Assembly: GCA_020444045.1 (NCBI GenBank)
Contig: JAHLLS010000007.1
Span: 62,001 to 126,000, forward strand
Reading direction: 5' to 3'
DNA: 64,000 nt
DNA from: Deltaproteobacteria bacterium
GTDB lineage: Bacteria > Desulfobacterota > Desulfobacteria > Desulfobacterales > UBA5852
Position numbers and translations under genes: made by a program. Shown piece by piece: positions 17,199 to 25,493 of the stretch. Within the stretch, counting starts at the first letter, position 1. Every line of letters begins with the position of its first letter. The notes beneath the pieces are model-generated. The model did not search any database and had not been told where the DNA came from. It saw nothing but the letters and a program-made list of their open reading frames with translations.

Positions 17199-18176
17199 TT
17201 ACAGCAGATCGAAACAGATCGCCATTTGGGGCAATCCCCAAAGCACCAAAAGGGCCAGTACCGCTGTCAGCAGCATCAGGTCGCAGGCGCGGGTAATGTC
17301 TCCCGCGCGCACCGGGCCAAACGCTGATCCGATCCAGGGCTTGGCCACCATCACACCATGATAGCGGTTGGGTCCTCCCAGACGAACCGCCAGCACACCG
17401 GCAAACGCCGCTTCGGAGAGACCGGCGTTCGGGCTGGTGTGCTTCTGCCCGTCCCGCCATGCCAGGGCGAACGCCGATCGCCAGCGCCCATTCAAAAAAG
17501 CCGCGGCCAGCGCCACCAGCGGCACGGTCAAACGGGCCGGCAGCCAGTTGGCAAGGTCGTCGAGGCGTGCCGCCGCTTTCCCAAAATCACGGTAGCGTTC
17601 GTTTTTATAACCGATCATGGAATCCAGGGTATTGACCATCTTGTACGCCATGGCCAAGGGGCCGCCACCTATCACGGCATAAAAAAGCGGGGCCACAATC
17701 CCGTCCACCAGGTTTTCCGCCACGGTCTCCACGGCGGCACGACGGACGCCCTCTGCATCCAAACGATTGGTTTCACGTCCGACAATCATGGCCACGCGGC
17801 AGCGGGCGGACGCCAGGTCGTTGCTGCGCAACGCCTTTCCCACAGCCTGGGCGGCATCGTAAAGCGAGCGGGTGGCCAGGCAGAAGTAAACCATCAGGAT
17901 TTCGATCACAGCACCGCACAAAGGGCTGAACGCCTGGGCCGCTTGCAGCAGCATAAACGACAGGCACCAGGCGCCCCCGACCATGACGACGGTGAATGTC
18001 AAACCGGCCCGGGTCAAATTTGCGTCCCGTGACCGGAAGCTCGGCTCCCAGCGTGCAATGGCGTGCCCCATCCAGCGGATGGGATGCGGCAAAGATGGCG
18101 GATCTCCCCCAAACAGGTCCATGATAAACGCGAACAGAATGTTAAGCGACAGGATCATTGAAACGCTTTCAGACAT
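17199..18176 (-). CDS. cbiB: Adenosylcobinamide-phosphate synthase CbiB
   Basis: A 325-residue polytopic membrane protein that attaches the aminopropanol-phosphate linker to adenosylcobyrate. The family marks are the N-terminal DLFGGDPPSLPHPIRWMGHAI, the internal RETNRLDAEGVRRAAVETVAENLVD region, KMVNTLDSMIGYKNERY, and the GGPNRYHG near the C-terminus. Length agrees with the family. It lies 33 bases after cobD, whose product makes the linker, and just before cbiR. Confidence 0.94.
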   Translation of the reverse strand: MSESVSMILSLNILFAFIMDLFGGDPPSLPHPIRWMGHAIARWEPSFRSRDANLTRAGLTFTVVMVGGAWCLSFMLLQAAQAFSPLCGAVIEILMVYFCLATRSLYDAAQAVGKALRSNDLASARCRVAMIVGRETNRLDAEGVRRAAVETVAENLVDGIVAPLFYAVIGGGPLAMAYKMVNTLDSMIGYKNERYRDFGKAAARLDDLANWLPARLTVPLVALAAAFLNGRWRSAFALAWRDGQKHTSPNAGLSEAAFAGVLAVRLGGPNRYHGVMVAKPWIGSAFGPVRAGDITRACDLMLLTAVLALLVLWGLPQMAICFDLL

Positions 18177-18209
18177 AGCGATTCTTCGGCGTTGCGCACC
18201 TCGTGGGCA

Positions 18210-19289
18210 TCACGTCGAAAGCAGCGCTTCAAGCGCCGTGGTACATTTCTTGTTCATTGCCCGGGTTTGCAGGGAAATCCGGATGAAGCGATCGGAGAGG
18301 CCGGTGAAATTGGCACAGTCCCGGACGAGGATTTTTTTCTGCGCCAACTGACGGCAAACCTCTTGCGACCGATGCGGATCGGGCAACCGAACCAGGAAAA
18401 AACCGGTTGCGCTGGGAAACAAACGGATACCGGGAATGCCGGACAAACGCCGGGTCATCGCTTCTTTCTCGTCGTTCAGCATGCGCCGGGTGTCATCAAC
18501 AAAACGATCGATACCCTCATTCGGCGCGAGCAGATACTGGACCGCTTCCAAGGCCAGGCTGTTGACACTCCAGGGCAGTGAAAAAGACTGCATGCGTTCT
18601 ATCAGCGCCGGATCTCCAACCATAAAGCCAATCCGCAGCCCCGGGATGCGAAAAATTTTGGACATGGAGTGCAGCACCACGACATTGTCCGGGCGTTTGG
18701 TCATAAGGGACCATTGCTCCGGCGGCGCTACGAACGGCAGATAGGATTCATCCACCACAAAGGTTTTGTTCGGAAACTTGCGGCTGAGGCGGCGCAGCAC
18801 GTCCCCTTCGACAAGAACACCCGTCGGGTTGTTCGGGTTGCAGATATAGACCGCATCACAGGGCGTCAGCAGGCTTTCCATGGCCTTAAAATCCGGTTGG
18901 AAATCATCCCCCTCCCGTGTCAGCCAATAAGCGCTGTCCGCCTGGTTCTGGCGGCATCCATCGTGGTAGTCCGCATAGGTCGGCCCGACGATAAGGGCCA
19001 GCCGGGTTTCCAGGGCCCGCGGCAGGGCATAGATCAACTGCGTGGTGCCGTTGCCGGCCAGGACCTGGTTGACGGGTATGTCGAAATGTTCCGCAAACCG
19101 CCTGACGGCAGCATCAGCATCCACCTCCGGCAGAGCCCGTATGAGGTTCATATGGTTTTGGAGGTGGTCCATGAGACCGGGTGGCGGTCCCAACGGATTG
19201 ACATTGCTGCTCATGTCGATGATCGCGTCGACCGGACAACCGAGCGATTCGGCCAGGGCATAGATATTCCCACCATGGCCCCGGATCAC
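18210..19289 (-). CDS. cobD: L-threonine-O-3-phosphate decarboxylase CobD
   Basis: A 359-residue PLP-dependent class I/II aminotransferase-fold enzyme. It decarboxylates threonine phosphate to aminopropanol phosphate, the linker of the nucleotide loop. The family N-terminus HGGNIYALAESLG and SSNVNPLGPP, the YICNPNNPTG loop, the VVDESYLPF motif and the PLP lysine in SMSKIFRIPGLR are all present. It overlaps the end of cobS by four bases (ATGA), implying translational coupling, and is followed by cbiB. The assignment over generic histidinol-phosphate transaminase is supported by HGG at the N-terminus and by the cluster. Confidence 0.93.
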   Translation of the reverse strand: MIRGHGGNIYALAESLGCPVDAIIDMSSNVNPLGPPPGLMDHLQNHMNLIRALPEVDADAAVRRFAEHFDIPVNQVLAGNGTTQLIYALPRALETRLALIVGPTYADYHDGCRQNQADSAYWLTREGDDFQPDFKAMESLLTPCDAVYICNPNNPTGVLVEGDVLRRLSRKFPNKTFVVDESYLPFVAPPEQWSLMTKRPDNVVVLHSMSKIFRIPGLRIGFMVGDPALIERMQSFSLPWSVNSLALEAVQYLLAPNEGIDRFVDDTRRMLNDEKEAMTRRLSGIPGIRLFPSATGFFLVRLPDPHRSQEVCRQLAQKKILVRDCANFTGLSDRFIRISLQTRAMNKKCTTALEALLST

Positions 19290-20014
19290 GGCAACACCGT
19301 GATGGCCATAAAAAGGAAAAGTCCGCTTTCCGTCAATTCGGTCATGGCGCCCAGCATGTCACCGGTAATGCAGCCGATTTTACGACGGTAGTAGGTCAGC
19401 AGCAGGAGGACCATGAGGATAAAAACCAGATTCAACCATATGGCCGGCCATCCTAACAATCCGGAAAGGGCTACCACAAGGACCAGTCCACCGAAATCAC
19501 GATGTGTCAGTGGCGTTGCGAAAAGGTCATAACCGGTTCCCTCCGCACGGCGGCCGTAAGGCAATCCACGAATGCCGAAAAGCATGGCGCCACGGGCATA
19601 GGCCGGGATCAACATCAACAGAAGGAAACGATCCTGCGCTAGACCGGATAAGCCGCTCCATTTGAGCGCCAAAGCGGCCACGACGGTCACCAAGGCCATG
19701 GCGCCGATGCGGCTGTCTTTCATGATGGACAAGGCCTTTTCAGCGGAACGCTGGCCGTATAACCCGTCCGCAGTGTCGCCCAGTCCGTCCAGGTGTAACG
19801 CCCCGGTCAACAGGATCAGTAGCACCATGTCGAGCGCCGCCACCGCCGATGGTGCCCACAGCCGTGAAACGGCGGCATCGAAAACAGCCAGCAGCAACCC
19901 CAACAGCAGCCCCACGATGGGAAACCAGGCAATCATGGCCCGCGGCATATAGGTCCCCCTTGCCCCTATCGGGAGGATCGTAAGGAACTGAATGGCAGCG
20001 AAAAAGGGTTTCAT
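19286..20014 (-). CDS. cobS: Adenosylcobinamide-GDP ribazoletransferase CobS
   Basis: A 242-residue membrane enzyme that joins adenosylcobinamide-GDP to an alpha-ribazole-type nucleotide, the last assembly step. Family marks are AAIQFLTILPIG at the N-terminus, the metal-binding GALHLDGLGDTADGLYG segment, and SRIGAMALVT. Several hydrophobic helices follow. Start and stop overlap its neighbours by four bases on both sides, cobU before and cobD after, so the three are almost certainly translated together. Confidence 0.95.
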   Translation of the reverse strand: MKPFFAAIQFLTILPIGARGTYMPRAMIAWFPIVGLLLGLLLAVFDAAVSRLWAPSAVAALDMVLLILLTGALHLDGLGDTADGLYGQRSAEKALSIMKDSRIGAMALVTVVAALALKWSGLSGLAQDRFLLLMLIPAYARGAMLFGIRGLPYGRRAEGTGYDLFATPLTHRDFGGLVLVVALSGLLGWPAIWLNLVFILMVLLLLTYYRRKIGCITGDMLGAMTELTESGLFLFMAITVLP

Positions 20015-20559
20015 TCGTCTTCCTGCAAATTGGCCCTGGTGAGGGATTTGATTGGAATCGGAATACCGGCAACGGTGAGAATGACCTCACTGGCGCACCG
20101 GGCGATCCGCTGGTTAAGGCTGCCGGCCCAGTCGCGAAAACGGCGGCTCATAGCATTGTCGGGGACAATCCCCAGGCCGACTTCGTTGGCCACCAGCAAG
20201 ACCGGTCCCGGCGCACCGGATAGGGCCTCCTGCAGAAGCGTGATGTGCTGCTTGATGGCCATATCGTCCGCTTCCCCGACGATCAAATTGGTCAGCCAGA
20301 GGGTCAGACAATCCACCAGAATAACGGTTTGGGGACGGCTATGCTGCCGAATGATGCCGGCGATATCGAGGGGTTCTTCAACGGTTTCCCAACCTGCGTC
20401 GCGCTCCTGTTGATGCCGTTCGACCCGGGCGCGCATTTCCGCATCATGGGGCTGGCAGGTTGCGAGAAAAAGCTTGCGGTTGACACCCATCCGGTTCGCA
20501 CGCTGCAGGGCCGCTGAACTTTTGCCGGAGCGGCAGCCACCTATGTATAATTCTATCAT
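20011..20559 (-). CDS. cobU: Adenosylcobinamide kinase / guanylyltransferase CobU
   Basis: A 182-residue bifunctional enzyme that phosphorylates adenosylcobinamide and then transfers GMP to it. The Walker A loop GGCRSGKS is at residues 7-14, the VDCLTLWLTNLI segment in the middle, and VANEVGLGIVPDN, the CobU signature, near residue 125. Its size is normal. It starts a run of five genes (cobU-cobS-cobD-cbiB-cbiR) and is preceded by an AT-rich stretch with a candidate promoter. The ribosome site is weak. Confidence 0.95.
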   Translation of the reverse strand: MIELYIGGCRSGKSSAALQRANRMGVNRKLFLATCQPHDAEMRARVERHQQERDAGWETVEEPLDIAGIIRQHSRPQTVILVDCLTLWLTNLIVGEADDMAIKQHITLLQEALSGAPGPVLLVANEVGLGIVPDNAMSRRFRDWAGSLNQRIARCASEVILTVAGIPIPIKSLTRANLQEDE

Positions 20560-20648
20560 GTTTAATTACAGGTTGTTATCATATTAAATATAAAGTTAAA
20601 CATTATAACTACCGTCTTATTTCGCTTATCGTTGAAAGGACAATGCCC
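20560..20648 (-). promoter_or_regulatory. AT-rich region in front of cobU, candidate promoter
   Basis: This short stretch is markedly richer in A and T than its GC-rich surroundings. On the minus strand it contains TATAAT (plus-strand 20602-20607) at a sensible distance from cobU, though no good -35 hexamer stands 17 bases before it. It follows a hairpin after cbiP. Together they suggest that cobU to cbiR can be expressed as a separate unit. Confidence 0.4.
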
Positions 20649-20668
20649 AGGCCCGGCGTGACGGGCCT
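20649..20668 (-). terminator. Hairpin after cbiP, possible attenuator
   Basis: A perfect seven-base stem AGGCCCG/CGGGCCT with a six-base loop lies 15 bases beyond the cbiP stop. No T run follows, so it is not a complete intrinsic terminator. It may slow transcription or protect the 3' end of the upstream message. Confidence 0.4.
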
Positions 20669-20683
20669 TGAACCGGTCCGTTT

Positions 20684-22198
20684 TTATCGAACAAGCCGGG
20701 TGATGGCATCCATATCGAGATGGCTTTCCATGTGATCTGCCAGGGCTTCATAGGCCTGATGACGCACTTGGGGACCTTGCGGAGAATCCACCGATAGATG
20801 CGCCAGGCCAATTTGCGCAAGCCATTTCCCGGTCGTAGCCGGCGTATCGAACAGACCATGCATATAGGTACCGATCGCCCGGCCCCCGTCTGCCCGGCAC
20901 CCGTCCTCATCCTGGCAGGTCTGGCCATTGCGTTCTAAAATTTGCATCAACGGACTGGCATTTACCCCTTGCGTCTGCCCCATGTGGATTTCATATCCAC
21001 GTCCTTCGACCCCATCCCAGCGGTAGCGGGTCAGGGTGGTGGTTTTAGGGGCCTGCAGAACGGTTTCCACCGGCAGCAATCCCAGGCCTTCGGTTTGCCC
21101 CGGTTCTCCTTCCAGACCCTCGGGGTCGAACACCACCCTACCCATCATCTGGTAACCACCGCAAATCCCCAGAACATGTCCGCCGGATGTATAGTAACGT
21201 CGAATGACAGCCGACCAGCCGCTTTCATGCAGCCAATGCAGGTCCGATCGCGTGTTTTTGGATCCCGGCAGGATGATCGCGTGAAACCCCTCCAGGGATT
21301 GCACTTTTTCGAGAAAGGGGGCGGCCAGTCCCGCCACGGCCTGCAACGGATCGAAGTCCGTGAAATTGGAAATGTGCGGGATACGGATCACCCCCACCAG
21401 GCAATGACCGTTGGCCGTTGGTTTCACCGGTTCAGGCTGTTCGATAACCACCGAATCCTCCTGGTCGATCACAAAATGCCGGTACCAGGGCAAAACGCCG
21501 AAAACGGGTTTTCCGGTGCGCTTTTCAATCCAATCGACGCCATCCTGAAACAGGCGCAAATCGCCCCGAAAGCGATTCACAATAAAACCGGCCACCCGTC
21601 GCCGCTGGTCTTCCTCGAGGCATTCCAGCGTGCCGATAATCTGTGCAAAAACCCCGCCCCGATGGATATCTGCCACCAGGATCACCGGAGCATCGGCATA
21701 TTCGGCCATTCGAAAGTTGACGATATCATGGGCCGCCAGATTGACTTCGGCACACGACCCAGCGCCTTCGAGCACCACTGTTTCAAAGGTTTGTCGGAGC
21801 CGGTCCAGCGCCCCGCAGGCGACTTCTAAAAGCTGATCCTTGTCCTTGTGGTATTCCACGGCGGACTGGTTGGATCGGGCTTCCCCCAGCAGAACCACCT
21901 GGGAGCCGACCTCGCTGGTGGGCTTCAATAGGATGGGGTTCATGTCCACGTGCGGCGCAAGATGACACGCCTCGGCCTGGACAATCTGGGCTCGTCCCAT
22001 TTCCAGGCCTTCCGGCGTTACGCCGGAGTTGTTGGACATGTTCTGGGCTTTAAAGGGGGCCACGTGACGCCCCTGGCGGTGAAGGGCGCGGCATATGCCG
22101 GTTGCCACCACACTTTTTCCGACATCGGAACCGGTGCCAAAAACAGCAAGGCAACGTGCTGGGGCTTTATTTGTCAATGCCGGTCCTCGCTGTGACAC
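20684..22198 (-). CDS. cbiP: Cobyric acid synthase CbiP
   Basis: A protein of about 500 residues that uses glutamine and ATP to amidate carboxylates b, d, e and g of adenosylcobyrinic acid a,c-diamide. The N-terminal ATP domain has GTGSDVGKSVVATGICRAL and NMSNNSGVT. The C-terminal class I glutaminase has the nucleophile Cys in LGICGGYQMMG and a YEIHMGQT His segment. The start is unsettled. A GTG at 22198 overlaps cobO by 32 bases and has a poorly placed ribosome site, while a TTG at 22177 has AGGA six bases upstream and gives a natural N-terminus. No ATG is available. Confidence 0.93.
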   Translation of the reverse strand: MSQRGPALTNKAPARCLAVFGTGSDVGKSVVATGICRALHRQGRHVAPFKAQNMSNNSGVTPEGLEMGRAQIVQAEACHLAPHVDMNPILLKPTSEVGSQVVLLGEARSNQSAVEYHKDKDQLLEVACGALDRLRQTFETVVLEGAGSCAEVNLAAHDIVNFRMAEYADAPVILVADIHRGGVFAQIIGTLECLEEDQRRRVAGFIVNRFRGDLRLFQDGVDWIEKRTGKPVFGVLPWYRHFVIDQEDSVVIEQPEPVKPTANGHCLVGVIRIPHISNFTDFDPLQAVAGLAAPFLEKVQSLEGFHAIILPGSKNTRSDLHWLHESGWSAVIRRYYTSGGHVLGICGGYQMMGRVVFDPEGLEGEPGQTEGLGLLPVETVLQAPKTTTLTRYRWDGVEGRGYEIHMGQTQGVNASPLMQILERNGQTCQDEDGCRADGGRAIGTYMHGLFDTPATTGKWLAQIGLAHLSVDSPQGPQVRHQAYEALADHMESHLDMDAITRLVR

Positions 22199-22721
22199 CC
22201 TTCTGGTAGTAATGTTTCACCTCGCGCATGTCCGTCACCACATCCGCCTTTGCAATGATTTCCGGCGCGGCATGACGGCCCGTCAGGACCAGTTCCACGG
22301 CTGCCGGACAAGCATCAATCAATGTTTCGATCTGCGCCACGGTCAGCAAGCCCTGATGAAGGGCGACCATGCTTTCGTCCAGAATGACCATCTGAAAATG
22401 CCGGGAAGCGACGGCCTGTTGCGCCGCCTCCATTCCCTGTCGGGCGATGCGTCGATCGTCATCCGACGGTTTTCCCCGCACGAAGCGTCCGGTCCCGTAT
22501 TGTTCCAGCGTCACCTGGTCCCCCAACCGCTTCAGCGCCCTGACTTCGCTATACGTCCCGAATTTCATGAACTGGGCGATATAGACATGGAACCCCGCCC
22601 CCACCGCCCTCAGACAAAGCCCGAGTGCCGCTGTGGTTTTCCCCTTCCCGTTTCCGGTATAGACATGCACAAAGCCGCGGGAAGGCTTGGCATCCGATAC
22701 GTTGTCAGGCATTTTGGCCAT
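22167..22721 (-). CDS. cobO: Cob(I)yrinic acid a,c-diamide adenosyltransferase, BtuR/CobO type
   Basis: A 184-residue corrinoid adenosyltransferase that moves the adenosyl group of ATP to cobalt. The P-loop is VYTGNGKGKTTAALG near residue 20, followed by VYIAQFMKFG, the catalytic-region segment QYGTGRFVRGKP, and VILDESMVALHQG near the middle. The ATG at 22721 is chosen because it overlaps the cbiH stop region tightly and leaves the normal leader. Further upstream ATGs would run deep into cbiH; the ATG at 22712 also fits. It lies between ring-contraction genes and cbiP. Confidence 0.92.
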   Translation of the reverse strand: MAKMPDNVSDAKPSRGFVHVYTGNGKGKTTAALGLCLRAVGAGFHVYIAQFMKFGTYSEVRALKRLGDQVTLEQYGTGRFVRGKPSDDDRRIARQGMEAAQQAVASRHFQMVILDESMVALHQGLLTVAQIETLIDACPAAVELVLTGRHAAPEIIAKADVVTDMREVKHYYQKGVTARTGIDK

Positions 22722-23619
22722 CGGACCCGGACAAAAGGTCACCCTTTCCTCTGGAAATATCGTATTTTCCGGCATACCCCCGTGGGGTAATCATAAATCC
22801 GTCATAGGTTTCGGTGGTGGAATTTCCGATAAATACGATGGTCTGCATACCCACCTCGGCCCGGGGAAGATCCGCCAACGTGGTCACCAGCACGCTCTGG
22901 TTGTCACGAGTCGCGCCCGTGACGACGCCGGCCGGTGTCGCCGGCAGACGATGGCGTCCGATGATGTCGCAGGCCCGCTGGAGGTTATCAGGTCGCCGCT
23001 TGCTTTTGGGATTGTACAAAACGATAACGAAATCGGATTGCGCCGCGGCCGACAGCCGCAGGGCAATCGTTTCCCAAGGGGTCAATAAGTCGCTCAGGCT
23101 GATCACGGCAAAATCGTGCGTCAACGGCGCCCCCAAAAGCGCCGCCCCGGCGGCCAGGGCCGGTATGCCGGAAACGATCTCGATTTGTAGCGCTTCAGGA
23201 GCGCCCGGTCCGCCGGACGTCTTCAACGGCAGCTGCCGTTTTTGGCAAATCTCCAGAATCAGACCGGCCATGGCGTATATCCCGGCATCACCGCTGGAGA
23301 TGATCGCCGTAACACGCCCTTCAAGGGCGGCCGCAATCCCGGCATCGACCCGGTCGACCTCTTTGGTCATGCCCGTGCTGATGATCTGCTTGCCATCGAT
23401 GAGGGGACGGATAAGGTCGATATAGGTGGCATAGCCGACGATGGTATCGCAGATGGATAGCACCTCCCGCGCGCGGGGTGAAAGATGGTCGAGCGCCCCG
23501 GGGCCTATGCCGACGATGTAGAGGATTGGCGGGCGATTGCTATCGTTGCGTTGGGGGTGGTCTGTTTGGGGGCGATGATTCGCCCTTTTTTCGAGGCCAG
23601 AATGGCCGCTGCTTCGCAT
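22705..23619 (-). CDS. cbiH: Cobalt-precorrin-3B C17-methyltransferase CbiH
   Basis: A 304-residue SAM-dependent methyltransferase that methylates C17 and drives ring contraction in the anaerobic pathway. The family start YIVGIGPGALDHLSPRA, the IVGYATYIDLI motif and the SSGDAGIYAMAG loop are clear. The domain begins only at residue 34, and its first codons lie inside the cbiG gene. The only ATG, GTG or TTG in frame before the domain is the ATG at 23619, which has AGGAG ten bases upstream. The gene therefore overlaps the 3' end of cbiG by 115 bases. Confidence 0.92.
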   Translation of the reverse strand: MRSSGHSGLEKRANHRPQTDHPQRNDSNRPPILYIVGIGPGALDHLSPRAREVLSICDTIVGYATYIDLIRPLIDGKQIISTGMTKEVDRVDAGIAAALEGRVTAIISSGDAGIYAMAGLILEICQKRQLPLKTSGGPGAPEALQIEIVSGIPALAAGAALLGAPLTHDFAVISLSDLLTPWETIALRLSAAAQSDFVIVLYNPKSKRRPDNLQRACDIIGRHRLPATPAGVVTGATRDNQSVLVTTLADLPRAEVGMQTIVFIGNSTTETYDGFMITPRGYAGKYDISRGKGDLLSGSDGQNA

Positions 23620-24581
23620 ACGCTTTTGACTCCTACATGTTTTTCAACCATTGTCGACGGTGACGGGATATCCTTGATGGTTGCCAGTTGGTCCCGCGTG
23701 AAAAACGTCAGTGGGCGGTTTAGGGCTGCCGCCAGTTCCAACAGTCCTTTTTCGTCGGCTTTCAGATCGATGCTGGCCAACCCTGCGATACTGTTTACAG
23801 CCAATTGGTGATGGTCCAGCACCCGGTCCAAAAGCGTCCTGATTTCGGCAGCAGGCGTTCCCCGATTGCAACCAACACCGACAAAAAGTGTTGCGGGTCG
23901 CAATATCAGGATTTCCGACGGCAGGTCAACGCGAATGTCGTCCACCCACACGCCGGGGCCAGGGGATATTTTCTTCTCACGGTCAACAGATCCGGTGGCG
24001 ATGCCGTTGGCCCGTAAATTTTCATCCGGCAGGGCACCAGCAAGATATCCATAAGGATCATGCAGTGAAATCGATCGACCTTCCAGCAGTGACATGCTGA
24101 CATGCCGGATGCTTTCGGGGGTTTCGATGAACAACCCCCGTTCCTGGGCAATGAGATCGATGGCGGGCACCTTCTGCAGATCGGTGGCCGTAGTGATCAC
24201 CGGCCGTGCCCCTATGCCGTCTCCGATTCGACGGGCCAGGGCGTTGGCGCCGCCCAGGTGGCCCGAAAGCAGACTGATGGCATGCTGCCCGCACTCGTCC
24301 ACCACCACCACCGCGGGATCTTTGGTTTTGTGCTGCAGCAGATGGGCCACCGAACGGACCACGATACCGGTGGCCATGATGAACACATGACCGTCGTAGC
24401 GATGAAAATGCGCTGGCAGGGCATCGCCTAAACGCTCGAACGAGAATTCTTTTTCGACCGTGTCGCCAGCCTGTCCACCGAGAAAAAGATGGCTCCCGGT
24501 CAAAAGCCGCCCCATGCGGCGACCCAGGCGCGCCCCTTCGCGCGTCAGGGCCCAAATCGCAATGCGGTCGGATCGTGTCAT
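23505..24581 (-). CDS. cbiG: Cobalt-precorrin-5A hydrolase CbiG
   Basis: A 358-residue protein that opens the delta-lactone of cobalt-precorrin-5A, releasing a two-carbon fragment as acetaldehyde. The N-terminal domain has IWALTREGARLGRRM, FIMATGIVVRSVAHLLQ, the VVVVDECGQHAISLLSGHLGG block and ANALARRIG. The C-terminal domain has LFVGVGCNRGTPAAEI and SIAGLASIDLKADEKGL. The ATG at 24581 sits 25 bases after the cbiF stop; longer readings enter cbiF. Its C-terminal 38 codons are shared, in another frame, with cbiH. Confidence 0.93.
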   Translation of the reverse strand: MTRSDRIAIWALTREGARLGRRMGRLLTGSHLFLGGQAGDTVEKEFSFERLGDALPAHFHRYDGHVFIMATGIVVRSVAHLLQHKTKDPAVVVVDECGQHAISLLSGHLGGANALARRIGDGIGARPVITTATDLQKVPAIDLIAQERGLFIETPESIRHVSMSLLEGRSISLHDPYGYLAGALPDENLRANGIATGSVDREKKISPGPGVWVDDIRVDLPSEILILRPATLFVGVGCNRGTPAAEIRTLLDRVLDHHQLAVNSIAGLASIDLKADEKGLLELAAALNRPLTFFTRDQLATIKDIPSPSTMVEKHVGVKSVCEAAAILASKKGRIIAPKQTTPNATIAIARQSSTSSA

Positions 24582-24606
24582 GCTGTCGTCTTTTTTACGT
24601 GAAGGT

Positions 24607-25416
24607 TCAACCGTCCCCTCGCTTTTCAGGACCGCCAGGATCGACGGCCCGGTACCCATGGGTAAACCCGGCATCGTATAATTTTGACTTATGCTGCAGG
24701 CTCTCCAGGCTGACATCCAGCACCCGTCCCACGATAATGACCGCTTGTTTTCGAATGCCGGCCCGGCGCACCTCCTCCTCCAGGCGATCCAGCGTGGTAA
24801 AAACGATTTTTTCTTCTGGCTGACTGGCCCGATACACCACCGCACATGCGGCCGTCGTCCCGTAGGCCGCCTGCAGCACCTCGACCACCTTGTCGATCAA
24901 CCCGATGCTCAAGTAAATGGCCATGGTGGCCTTGTGGGACGCCAGGGAGGTGAGGGCCTCACGTTGCGGCACCGGTGTGCGCCCTTCCATCCGTGTAATG
25001 ATCAGGGTCTGGGATATTTCCGGGAGCGTGTATTCGATTCCCATGGCAGCGGCGGCGGCAAACGCGGCGGTCACGCCCGGAACCACCCGGTAGGGAATCG
25101 ACTGGCGGTTCAATTCGGCCATCTGCTCGAAAATGGCGCCGTAAAGGCTGGGATCACCCGTGTGCAGACGGACCACCTGCTGGCCTTCCAGCCAGGCGTT
25201 TTCCATTTCCGCGACGATCTCCGCCAGGGTCATGCCGGCGCTGTTCAGGATGCGAGCACTGGCGGGCGTCCATTGCAGGACGGCTTCCGGCACCAGCGAT
25301 CCGGCATATATGACGAGATCGGCTTTCGCGAGAGCCTTTTGTCCTTTGACGGTGATCAGCTCCGGATCGCCCGGGCCGGCGCCGACAAACAGTACGGGGG
25401 GATGGTCCTGTGTCAT
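24607..25416 (-). CDS. cbiF: Cobalt-precorrin-4 C11-methyltransferase CbiF
   Basis: A 269-residue SAM-dependent tetrapyrrole methylase. The family motifs are VLFVGAGPGDPELITVKG at the N-terminus, VIYAGSLVPEAVL, RLHTGDPSLYGAIFEQ, VVPGVTAAFAAAAAMG and LPEISQTLIITRMEGRTP, the last being typical of CbiF/CobM. GAGGT lies five bases before the ATG. It follows the cbiET fusion and precedes cbiG, the pathway partner acting on its product. Confidence 0.95.
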   Translation of the reverse strand: MTQDHPPVLFVGAGPGDPELITVKGQKALAKADLVIYAGSLVPEAVLQWTPASARILNSAGMTLAEIVAEMENAWLEGQQVVRLHTGDPSLYGAIFEQMAELNRQSIPYRVVPGVTAAFAAAAAMGIEYTLPEISQTLIITRMEGRTPVPQREALTSLASHKATMAIYLSIGLIDKVVEVLQAAYGTTAACAVVYRASQPEEKIVFTTLDRLEEEVRRAGIRKQAVIIVGRVLDVSLESLQHKSKLYDAGFTHGYRAVDPGGPEKRGDG

Positions 25417-25493
25417 CTTGACCTCATGGATTGATGTGATCCTGCTTTCCGTTTGATGGTCGCTGGGCGGTATTGGATGGGTGGCGTTCGTCG

